A DNA stretch of 5,469 nucleotides from Methanobacteriaceae archaeon (GTDB lineage Archaea > Methanobacteriota > Methanobacteria > Methanobacteriales > Methanobacteriaceae): the NCBI GenBank assembly GCA_011620845.1, contig WOYJ01000020.1:1-5469 (forward strand), written 5' to 3'. A model generated the notes under the pieces. It did not search any database, was not told the origin of the DNA, and saw only the letters and a list, made by a program, of their open reading frames with translations. Shown here piece by piece: positions 1 through 5,313 of this stretch (position 1 is the stretch's first letter; every line of letters starts with the position of its first letter). Made by a program: the position numbers and the translations under genes.

Positions 1-12
1 CTAATAAAATTA

Positions 13-50
13 ACTGAAATAAAATAAAGAATTAAAGAGTTAAAAAAAGA
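13..50 (-). terminator. T-rich terminator downstream of purA
   Basis: Read on the minus strand, the sequence after the purA stop codon has a run of seven T (complement of A at 42-48) followed by several more T-rich clusters down to about position 13. Archaeal RNA polymerase terminates at such oligo-T tracts without needing a hairpin, and none is obvious here. The assignment rests on composition and position only. Confidence 0.5.
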
Positions 51-53
51 GAT

Positions 54-1076
54 TTAAAGAAGTTCATCACGGAGATCAATGGTATCCTTAAGATCAGGAC
101 CAGTGGAGATTATTGTAACTGGAACTCCTGTTTCACCCTCGATTTCATCTATGAACTTTTTGGTTTCAGGTGCCAGTCCGGAATAATCGGTCACCCTTTC
201 GCACTGAGGATATAACCGGTCCACACAGGTTAAAGCAATCTGGGTAGCGCCGTTTATCATGCACGATTCCCGGGCTAGATCCATATCAAAAAGACCCACT
301 CTACGCCTCCTTCCAGTGACTGTACCGTACTCTTCCAGTCCCATCTTTTCTGCCTCTTCCTCGCTCATCTCTGTTTTAAAGGGTCCTTCTCCTACCCTGG
401 TTATGTAGGATTTGAAGACCACGATTACATCATCCACCCGGGTAGGTCCCACACCCACATCAGCGGCGGCTGTGCTGGCTGTGGTGTCTTTACTGGTAAC
501 GAAGGGATAGGTACCATAGTACAGGGAAAGTCCGAAGCCCTGAGATCCTTCTATGAACACGTATTCTTCTTCATCCAGTGCCTGGTTAACCTCGAGTGGC
601 ACATCTGTAGTATGACCCTGTAGTTCCTCTATATCCTGGGCCATCTTAGCTACACGGCCCACTCGGTCGGCATTTCCTGGTCCGCAGCCTGTTCCGGTAC
701 TTCCAATTTTCTTGGACAGGTGGGCTGAGGCCTTATCCCGCTCTTTATGTTCTGGTTCGATGATTGAACAGCGGATATCAGCGAAAGTCCTTTCCGCCAC
801 ATTATATTTGCTTAGATAATCAAGTTCGTGGAGGAAGACCTCCGGATCTACTAAAACACCCGCCCCTATGAGTAGTCTGGCATCCCTGTGCACGAAACCA
901 GATGGTATTAACCTTAAACCATATTTTTCACCATTAAATTCTACAGAATGCCCTGCATTGGGCCCTACACCTGCTCTTGCTATAATATCGGGTTTATCGT
1001 TGTAACAGAGATAGGTGATGCATTTACCTTTTCCTTCATCTCCCCATGCTCCTCCAACAAGTATATTACATGTCAT
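54..1076 (-). CDS. purA: Adenylosuccinate synthetase, archaeal short form
   Basis: This 340-residue protein is adenylosuccinate synthetase, which condenses IMP and aspartate using GTP to make adenylosuccinate, the first committed step from IMP to AMP. The N-terminal GTP-binding loop GDEGKGK (12-18) carries the catalytic aspartate D13, and NAGHSV (40-45) supplies the second catalytic residue, H43. IGSTGTGCGPGNADRVGR (124-141), EGSQG (176-180), GTYPFVTS (188-195), VTGRRRRVG (253-261) and the guanine-binding ISTGPD (323-328) match the family blocks. It is about 90 residues shorter than the ~430-residue bacterial enzyme, as is usual for archaeal homologues, so it is not truncated. The ATG is supported by a GGAG ribosome-binding site (complement at 1085-1088) eight bases upstream and by the family's normal N-terminus. 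It is apparently monocistronic, with its own promoter and T-rich terminator. No defects are seen. Confidence 0.96.
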   Translation of the reverse strand: MTCNILVGGAWGDEGKGKCITYLCYNDKPDIIARAGVGPNAGHSVEFNGEKYGLRLIPSGFVHRDARLLIGAGVLVDPEVFLHELDYLSKYNVAERTFADIRCSIIEPEHKERDKASAHLSKKIGSTGTGCGPGNADRVGRVAKMAQDIEELQGHTTDVPLEVNQALDEEEYVFIEGSQGFGLSLYYGTYPFVTSKDTTASTAAADVGVGPTRVDDVIVVFKSYITRVGEGPFKTEMSEEEAEKMGLEEYGTVTGRRRRVGLFDMDLARESCMINGATQIALTCVDRLYPQCERVTDYSGLAPETKKFIDEIEGETGVPVTIISTGPDLKDTIDLRDELL

Positions 1077-1084
1077 ATGATGTT

Positions 1085-1152
1085 CTCCGAAAATTAAAAG
1101 GAAATTTGAAATTTTCTAACCTCTTTTATATATGGTGACCTGTATAAAAACC
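1085..1152 (-). promoter_or_regulatory. purA promoter region with nested dyad
   Basis: Two TATA-like elements precede purA on the minus strand. They are the complement of TATAAAA at 1143-1149 and of TTTTATA at 1124-1130. They form a perfect 7-bp inverted repeat separated by 12 bases, and nearly at its centre lies GGT-G-ACC (1134-1140), itself a dyad. The proximal box would place transcription start near 1100, giving a short leader that carries the GGAG ribosome-binding site at 1085-1088. The dyad could be an operator, or two TATA boxes pointing opposite ways. Start site and regulation are inferred. Confidence 0.5.
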
Positions 1153-1177
1153 TTTTTCCATATCACCCCTGGTCAGG

Positions 1178-1405
1178 TTAGTGGTTCCCCACAAGTTGGA
1201 GGGAATATCGGTTTAACCCTGGAAGGAAATATCGGTTTAACCCTGGAAGGAAATATCGGTTTAACCCTGGAAATATGTGCTCCCTGGAAATTTTATTAAA
1301 AATATCCCTAAAATTAGTGGGTTGGTCTATATCAGAGGGAGTAAATCTGGTGAAGTTAGGGTTTTTTATGGAAAATTCAATCTCCTTAACCTGCCCAATT
1401 ATTTC
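1178..1405 (-). other. Start-less 75-codon open frame, possible gene remnant
   Basis: On the minus strand, directly after and slightly overlapping the arsR 3' end, a frame stays open for 75 codons. It ends at a TAA (complement at 1178-1180) and has no ATG, TTG or usable GTG near its beginning. Its first ~45 codons read like protein (for example FSIKNPNFTRFTPSD, then FRDIFNKISREH) and use many C-ending codons like the neighbouring genes. The rest runs through the 24-bp tandem repeats, reading FLPGLNRY each time. The opposite strand is also open in places. I do not recognise a family. It could be a decayed gene or chance. Confidence 0.22.
1204..1288. repeat. Three tandem 24-bp repeats plus degenerate fourth
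   Basis: The 20-base core aatatcggtttaaccctgga occurs exactly three times, starting at 1204, 1228 and 1252. The copies are joined by a 4-base linker (agga), giving a period of exactly 24. A shortened, diverged copy (aatatgtgctccctgga) follows at 1272-1288. Each core contains the small dyad GGTT-T-AACC. The array lies about 55 bp upstream of the purA promoter elements and downstream of arsR, so it could serve purA as upstream regulatory repeats, or be a simple variable-number tandem repeat. There is no spacer variation as in CRISPR. Confidence 0.9.
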
Positions 1406-1755
1406 TCACCGGATAGTCCATCTAAAATTTTCAGTATCTCTCTATCCCTTAAACTGTAATGAACCCAGACACCCTCTTTTCGATACTTTATAAAACCCGC
1501 CTTTTTCAGGATGTTCAAATGATGGGATACTGTTGGTTGGGGTTTGTCCAGGCATGTGAGGATCTCACAGACACATAATTCACCATATCTCAATAGATGG
1601 ATGATCTTAAGCCGGGTGGGATCGGCCAGTGCCTTGAGGGAATCGGCATCTTCCTGTAGTTCTGTATCATCCGGAATTTTTGATGTGATCCTCTTCAGAT
1701 TCTTTACCTGTTCTTGATCAAGTTTACAGCTATCCTTACTTTCACCTGACTTCAT
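1399..1755 (-). CDS. ArsR/SmtB-family transcriptional regulator
   Basis: This 118-residue winged-helix protein belongs to the ArsR/SmtB family, whose members usually repress operons and are released by metal(loid) ions or thiol chemistry. The family core LADPTRLKIIHLL spans 43-55. ELCVCEI (59-65) is the classic cysteine-pair (C61, C63) sensing motif of helix alpha-3. The recognition helix is PQPTVSHHLNILKKAGFI (72-89), and the wing YRKEGVWVHYSL is at 91-102. Extra cysteines are C10 and C68. The ~40 residue N-terminal extension is longer than in minimal ArsR proteins. No ribosome-binding site precedes the ATG, but a TATA-like box is centred about 27 bases upstream, so the mRNA is probably leaderless. 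It is divergent from DUF166, the usual arrangement for a regulator controlling its neighbour and itself. The inducer is unknown; the CxC motif allows arsenite, heavy metals or redox. Confidence 0.93.
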   Translation of the reverse strand: MKSGESKDSCKLDQEQVKNLKRITSKIPDDTELQEDADSLKALADPTRLKIIHLLRYGELCVCEILTCLDKPQPTVSHHLNILKKAGFIKYRKEGVWVHYSLRDREILKILDGLSGEK

Positions 1756-1814
1756 AGGTGATGTTATAGTAAATAATATATTTAAATATGTGGATATATT
1801 CCTGTGGTGAACAC
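1756..1814. promoter_or_regulatory. Shared divergent promoter of arsR and DUF166 gene
   Basis: Only 59 bases separate the two start codons. A perfect 12-bp palindrome ATATTTAAATAT (1778-1789) sits where a TATA box would be for both directions. It is ~27 bases from the arsR ATG (1755), fitting a leaderless transcript. It is also about 30 bases from the DUF166 start, which has GGTGA at 1806-1810, four bases before ATG. A repressor bound here would block both genes. TATA function and autoregulation are inferred from spacing. Confidence 0.55.
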
Positions 1815-2480
1815 ATGAAAGTAGTGATAGTTACCGACGGGCCCTATGGGGACCGGGCGTATGAAACAATAAAAAAGGAATTTGAAACCAGATTCATAGA
1901 CCTCCCACATCCTATATCTACATTTATAGAGGAATTAGAAATTCCAAAATCAGATGTGGAGATAATAGAAGGAGCAGATATACTCATAACCTACACCACC
2001 CACCCGGACATCACCACCATTTTGATAGAAAGATTCCACGATAAAGTGGACTGGGTGATAGTCGCCGCCTGGAAGGGTGAAGGGTTTAAAAACCAGTTTA
2101 AATCCTATAATAACGTTATCTTTCCCAATATAATGTGCGAACTTGAAAAAACTGGCGATCCTACCTTTGATGAATTCGTATCCCATATAGGTAAACCTGA
2201 AGTAGAAATAGAAATAGAAAAGGGTAAAATAAAGGATATTAATGTGGTAAGATGCGCCCCCTGCGGTTCAACAACCTTTGTAGCCGATTTTTTAAAGGAA
2301 AAATATGAGGACCAGGAGGTGGACCTGGAAGACCTGCCCCGGGAAGCGGGGCTGAGATTACAGAACTACCCCTGCCGGGCGACCAGGATAAGACTCTTTG
2401 CCCCTGAATCTGAAAAAGATGAAGCACCCATACTCCACAGGGATGCCTTCAAAAAAGCAATTAAGAGTAATAAAGAATAA
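1815..2480 (+). CDS. DUF166 family protein
   Basis: This 221-residue soluble protein matches the archaeal DUF166 family, whose biochemical role is not established; some databases have loosely linked the family name to thymidylate synthase, which I would not transfer. It opens with MKVVIVTDGPYGDRAYE, a Rossmann-like beta strand and glycine turn. It continues with alternating hydrophobic strands and acidic helices (DWVIVAAWKGEG at 79-90). It carries four cysteines: C108 in PNIMCEL, C147/C150 in VRCAPCGSTTFVA and C187 in NYPCRATR, a pattern that could bind a metal or an Fe-S cluster. An in-frame ATG at 1788 would add nine residues, but the ATG at 1815 has GGTGA four bases upstream and gives the family N-terminus. 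The gene is divergent from arsR and converges on the DUF2115 pseudogene with a 9-bp gap. There are no membrane segments. Confidence 0.85.
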   Translation: MKVVIVTDGPYGDRAYETIKKEFETRFIDLPHPISTFIEELEIPKSDVEIIEGADILITYTTHPDITTILIERFHDKVDWVIVAAWKGEGFKNQFKSYNNVIFPNIMCELEKTGDPTFDEFVSHIGKPEVEIEIEKGKIKDINVVRCAPCGSTTFVADFLKEKYEDQEVDLEDLPREAGLRLQNYPCRATRIRLFAPESEKDEAPILHRDAFKKAIKSNKE

Positions 2481-2489
2481 TAAGGAAAA

Positions 2490-3036
2490 TTAACTGGTAT
2501 CCTGGTCCTGTTTGGCTATGCAGAAGCCACATACCGCCCGGGGATTATCCTTCTGCCCTTCCTTAACCGGGCAGAAGTAGGTTTTACCATCTAATTTAAC
2601 TTCAAAACCACCGGGAAAGGGCGTGCCCACGGGGTGTATGGGTTCATCCAAGATAAAGGTGGTGTACAGGGATATGACACGATAGATCCTGAAGAAAGCA
2701 GGGCTAAAATCATCTGCCCCTTTTCGCTCCTCTTCCTGGGTTAGAAGTAACGAAATAGCTTCCCTTCACCTCCTCTAAATCTAATCTTTCATCATGACCT
2801 AATTGATATTCCTTTACTTCTCTGATTCTGGTGATGAAACCCCTGCTGTAAGCTTCTATAAACTCTTCTCAATAGCCTATCTGTACAAATCGCGCATCTT
2901 TAATCATGAAGCTGCTTGCCTGCATTAGGTCACCAATTGTGATAGATTTAGCTTCCTTTTTAAGCACTTTCAGAAAGCCCGCCTGGTTTAACTCATTACA
3001 GGAAAGTACGTCCTTTATTTGATTTATAGGAGTCAT
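2490..3036 (-). pseudogene. DUF2115 (UPF0305) family gene, disrupted
   Basis: Read on the minus strand, the sequence encodes a DUF2115/UPF0305-type protein of unknown function, found mainly in methanogens. Translation starts at ATG 3036, four bases after the DGC gene stop, with GGGTGA overlapping that stop, so the two were translationally coupled. Codon 56 is TGA (2869-2871). Homologous-looking sequence continues past it until a GGG run (complement at 2762-2764), where one surplus base shifts the frame. Removing one G joins LDLEEVK to EAISLLLTQEEE. The C-terminal part is well preserved: HPVGTPFPGGFEVKLDG, then C155 in YFCPVKEG and C169/C172 in AVCGFC, a likely zinc-binding cluster. Restored length is 181 codons, a plausible full-length protein. 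With one nonsense codon and one frameshift it is probably a young pseudogene, unless these are sequence errors. The family match is from memory of its C-terminal motif. Confidence 0.8.
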
Positions 3037-3040
3037 CTTT

Positions 3041-3433
3041 TCACCCGGACCTGATTAGATCAATCTCTTCTAAAATTTTCTTTATAATACACTGCACACA
3101 TTTTTCCCCTTTTCCATCTAGTCTGGAAACATCATTGGGTTTTAGATCTTCATTATCTAGTTCTTCCATTATGTTGATATTCTTTATGGTTTTTACTCCC
3201 TTTTGTTCCAGGATTTTAGAAGCACAGTAACCATCACAACCATTGATGGATATGATGGGATATTTTTTGATTAATTGCCTGAATCCATTTTTATCTGCCG
3301 AAGTGGCACTCATACAAATTGAAATAGTGTTATCTGTTTTATCAATTGTATCTGCAGTCGCAACTCGAGTAATAAGACCGTAAGGACTCATGCCACTGCA
3401 TGCAGCCAGGGCAATTTTCTTTTCATCGCTCAT
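3041..3433 (-). CDS. DGC-domain putative zinc-binding protein
   Basis: This 130-residue cytoplasmic protein fits the DGC-domain family, named for a conserved Asp-Gly-Cys-type motif and believed to bind zinc through cysteines; no reaction is established. Six cysteines fall in four blocks: C12 in AACSGMSPYG, C40 in ICMSAT, C66/C70 in INGCDGYCASK (the signature block), and C112/C115 in KCVQC near the C-terminus. The start is well supported: AAGGA (complement at 3442-3446) lies eight bases upstream of ATG, and the N-terminus matches a family that begins just before the first cysteine block. It is the first gene of a two-gene unit with DUF2115, whose ATG lies four bases beyond this stop. The upstream region holds an AT-rich box similar to the one before DUF166, so the ArsR regulator may also act here (inference). 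Confidence 0.82.
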   Translation of the reverse strand: MSDEKKIALAACSGMSPYGLITRVATADTIDKTDNTISICMSATSADKNGFRQLIKKYPIISINGCDGYCASKILEQKGVKTIKNINIMEELDNEDLKPNDVSRLDGKGEKCVQCIIKKILEEIDLIRSG

Positions 3434-3508
3434 GTTTTCATTCCTTGAATAAACTAATTAATAAAATATTTCATTATCCTATATATCTAAATATATCAAT
3501 ATATTGCT
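3434..3508 (-). promoter_or_regulatory. Promoter region of the DGC gene
   Basis: On the minus strand a TATA-like box (complement of tatatatctaaat, 3480-3492) would start transcription near 3460, giving a leader of about 27 bases that includes AAGGA. Upstream are three near-copies of atatatc (3481, 3491, 3499) and the perfect 10-bp palindrome caatatattg (3497-3506), a possible operator. The tract is so AT-rich that chance palindromes are expected, so the operator call is weak. Confidence 0.45.
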
Positions 3509-3566
3509 TTATTGGTTCTCTTTACTTGGAAAAAAAATAACCAAAATTCAAAAAAAATTATCTTAA

Positions 3567-3868
3567 TTATACAGCTCTGCCCATTTCATAGGCTTCTGTC
3601 ATTGCTTTACTACTTTTAATGTCCCCTATATGCCATGCCCCGGTCCCATAGATGATGCCTTTTTCTTTCACCCAGTAAGTAGGGATGTGAATCCTCTTAA
3701 GCCTTCTATGGTTCTTTCAAGTGCCTGTTTATTTCTAACTGCAGCGGTGGCGATTAAATAGATCTCCTTGTTCTTCATGGAGGTGTACCTTGGATAAGTT
3801 CTGTCAATCACTGTCTTCATCTGTGCATCCATGGTGTAAAAAATTAATTGAATGAAAGTATATACCAT
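3567..3868 (-). pseudogene. Flavodoxin / NADPH-dependent FMN reductase family remnant
   Basis: Only the C-terminal half of a flavodoxin-like protein remains. Recognisable text runs IFYTMDAQMKTVIDRTYPRY, then NKEIYLIATAAV, then ERTIEGLRGF, and in another frame KEKGIIYGTGAWHIGDIKSS to EAYEMGRAV and a TAA (complement at 3567-3569). This is the pattern of the FMN-dependent reductase/iron-sulfur flavoprotein group that reads YFYTMDAQMK after the first half of the fold. The N-terminal ~80-100 residues with the FMN phosphate-binding loop are absent. A one-base loss near 3671-3676 shifts the frame, causing an early stop at 3668-3670. Repaired, it would be about 100 residues against roughly 180-210 for intact relatives. 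The apparent ATG at 3868 lies at the deletion junction and is unlikely to be a real start. The relic precedes the DGC gene on the same strand, perhaps once part of the same cluster. Confidence 0.78.
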
Positions 3869-3905
3869 AAACAGAACTAAAAATAATCTATTTAAGAAGG
3901 AGATG
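3854..3905 (+). promoter_or_regulatory. Promoter and ribosome-binding site of the DUF169 gene
   Basis: GAAAG directly before TATATA (3854-3864) resembles an archaeal BRE plus TATA pair and predicts a start near 3886. AAGGAG (3897-3902) is a good ribosome-binding site, ten bases from ATG 3913. The TATA lies inside the apparent 5' edge of the flavoprotein relic, on the opposite strand. Confidence 0.55.
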
Positions 3906-3912
3906 GGTTTAA

Positions 3913-4617
3913 ATGAGCTATAAAGAACAGGCAGATATTTTTAAAAAGACTTTTGACTTAAAATATGAACCTATGGCTATTTCTTTTACCAACGAGGAAG
4001 TTTCAAGCGGCAGGTATGAGAAAACATCCATATGTAATGCAATGAAACAAGCAAGTGAGGGTGAAAGCTTCACAATCGATGAAGATACCTCCACCTGCCC
4101 GGGCGGTAGTCAATTCTGTGGTTTCAGTGAGCTTCACTCTGGAGAAAAGAAAAGGAGATTACAGAAATTCCTTACCAAAGGTGAGAAACTCACCAGTTCC
4201 ATCGTAAGCTTCGAGAGGATGCAGAAATTAGGAGTACCACCAACCACGGATTTAGCCGATAGAATAGTGATAACCCCCCTGAAGAAGGCCGAGTTACGGC
4301 CAGACATGGTTTTGTTTCTTGTAAACGCTGAGCAAGTTTGCCGCCTTATAACTTTAGACACCTACTGGGATGGCTTATCACCGGAACAGCAAGTTATCGG
4401 CGCACTATGTTATCAGGCCATAGTCCATACTATAATGAGTGGGAAAACCAATATGTGTGTGGGTGATTGGACTGCCAGGAGCCATCAGGGCTTTGAACCG
4501 GATGTTATCTTCTTATCAGTACCTTATGAGCGTATACACAATTTAATAGCAGCTATACCTTATTGTTCCGCTGGAGATGCTGAAGCTGTTATACCGGAAG
4601 AATTCCAATCAGATTAA
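3913..4617 (+). CDS. DUF169 family protein
   Basis: This 234-residue soluble protein belongs to the DUF169 family (COG2043-like), which is widespread in methanogens and anaerobes and has no assigned reaction. The N-terminal EPMAISFT (19-26) corresponds to the family's EPVAV-type opening. SICNAMKQASEG (39-50) and TSTCPGGSQFCGF (59-71) are the cysteine blocks typical of the family, and the C-terminal region ends with IPYCSAGDAE (215-224). Seven cysteines (C41, C62, C69, C143, C166, C182, C218) in a cytoplasmic protein suggest metal or cluster binding, but this is inference. There are no membrane segments or signal peptide. The gene stands alone, with a promoter overlapping the relic upstream and a poly-T terminator downstream. 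It is intact, in contrast to its broken neighbours. The family call is confident; function is unknown. Confidence 0.88.
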   Translation: MSYKEQADIFKKTFDLKYEPMAISFTNEEVSSGRYEKTSICNAMKQASEGESFTIDEDTSTCPGGSQFCGFSELHSGEKKRRLQKFLTKGEKLTSSIVSFERMQKLGVPPTTDLADRIVITPLKKAELRPDMVLFLVNAEQVCRLITLDTYWDGLSPEQQVIGALCYQAIVHTIMSGKTNMCVGDWTARSHQGFEPDVIFLSVPYERIHNLIAAIPYCSAGDAEAVIPEEFQSD

Positions 4618-4645
4618 ACTATTCTTTTTTTTATTTCTGTTTAAA
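4618..4645 (+). terminator. Poly-T terminator after the DUF169 gene
   Basis: Immediately after the TAA there is a run of eight T (4625-4632) followed by atttctgttt. This is a standard archaeal oligo-T termination signal. No stable hairpin precedes it. Confidence 0.65.
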
Positions 4646-4660
4646 AATAGGTATTTTTCC

Positions 4661-4771
4661 CAATATCATCATGAAATTGCCAGAACCATCAAAATCGCCA
4701 GTACCAGTGAATATATTAAACATATCGACCATGAAGACGATACAGTACTTACAAAATATAAAAAAAATTGA
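4661..4771 (+). other. Unrecognised ORF tail in an otherwise empty gap
   Basis: The ~180 bases between the DUF169 terminator and the lipoprotein relic have no clear gene. One plus-strand frame reads EIARTIKIASTSEYIKHIDH, then EDDTVLTKYKKN and a TGA (4769-4771). Its codons (GCC, ACC, ATC, GAC) resemble those of real genes here, unlike the flanking AT-rich bases. There is no start codon or ribosome-binding site in front; the only in-frame ATG (4577) lies inside the DUF169 gene. It may be the 3' end of a lost gene. The reverse strand offers a short hydrophobic stretch, a common mirror effect of charged codons. Confidence 0.22.
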
Positions 4772-4799
4772 AATATTTGAAATCTATTGTTTTCTAAGT

Positions 4800-5256
4800 C
4801 TATGTGGTTAATATTTGAATTAATCCTTTGGAGTTGACGTTTACAATTAGGATACCTTTTATGTTTGTATCGTTAAAGGTAAAGTTCTCGTATACTGGGT
4901 TGGTTTCGTTTGCTAAGTTTATAGTTTTCTGTACTATTACACTTCCTATTGTATTGTGTTATGAAGTCTGTGTTAGTTCCATTGACTTCAACAGTTACTG
5001 GTACGACATTTAAAACGTATATGTTAACATATGAAGTATTTAAATTAGAATTGAGTTTTGTCAAATTTTCGCATTTAATTGTTATCTGTTTTTGTTCCAT
5101 TAGGTACAGTAACATTCTGTGCGCCTATATAATTTGGAGATTGACCCGCTGATAGATTGTATTGATATAATACATTTTCGTTGTTGATACATCCTGATAC
5201 TAAAACCACTGCCTTAAAATAGACATAATTCCCACAATCATTGTTCCAGATTTCAA
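4800..5256 (-). pseudogene. Putative secreted lipoprotein gene, three frameshifts
   Basis: Joining three minus-strand frames gives one coherent protein of about 151 residues. It starts at TTG 5256, six bases after a G-rich ribosome-binding site (complement at 5263-5267), as MKSGTMIVGIMSIL. After a one-base loss (5212-5219) it continues AVVLVSGCINNEN, a lipoprotein-type signal peptide with lipobox VSGC. It then runs to QNVTVPNGTK, where one extra A (T5 run at 5089-5093) must be removed to reach QITIKCENLTK. The third segment begins after one surplus base near 4946-4951: GSVIVQKTINLANE, then NFTFNDTNIKGILIVNV, ending at TAG (complement at 4800-4802). The mature part is rich in Asn/Thr with about ten N-glycosylation sequons, and its alternating strands suggest an extracellular beta domain. 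Family unrecognised. An ATG at 5241 is an alternative start. It is either a pseudogene or a good gene carrying sequencing errors. Confidence 0.62.
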
Positions 5257-5313
5257 ATAATTCCCCCAATAATATTTTAAGTTTCAATTAATTTGTAGAG
5301 AACCCTGAATTTA

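Noticed and set aside
1204..1288. CRISPR array
   Set aside because: Units are directly abutting at a fixed 24-base period with no unique spacers and no cas genes nearby.
1275..1493. Two plus-strand open frames overlapping the arsR 3' end
   Set aside because: They run antisense into the clearly real arsR gene, lack ribosome-binding sites and match no family I know.
1788..1814. Upstream in-frame ATG adding nine residues (MWIYSCGEH) to the DUF166 protein
   Set aside because: It lies within the shared palindromic promoter element and has no ribosome-binding site; ATG 1815 has GGTGA and gives the normal family N-terminus.
1950..2427. Minus-strand open frames inside the DUF166 gene
   Set aside because: Antisense shadows of an intact gene, with low-complexity products and no start signals.
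2869..2871. Selenocysteine or other recoding at the DUF2115 TGA
   Set aside because: A second, independent frameshift lies downstream, no selenoprotein hallmark is visible, and Methanobacteriales are not known for selenocysteine use; pyrrolysine would need TAG.
3567..3868. A short functional protein starting at ATG 3868
   Set aside because: The frame starts mid-domain of a flavodoxin-like fold, stops early through a frameshift, and has no ribosome-binding site.
4134..4361. Minus-strand open frame inside the DUF169 gene
   Set aside because: Antisense shadow of a well-supported gene.
4828..5152. Plus-strand hydrophobic open frames over the lipoprotein relic
   Set aside because: They mirror the minus-strand Asn/Thr-rich coding sequence; the minus strand gives a lipobox, sequons and a coherent joined product.
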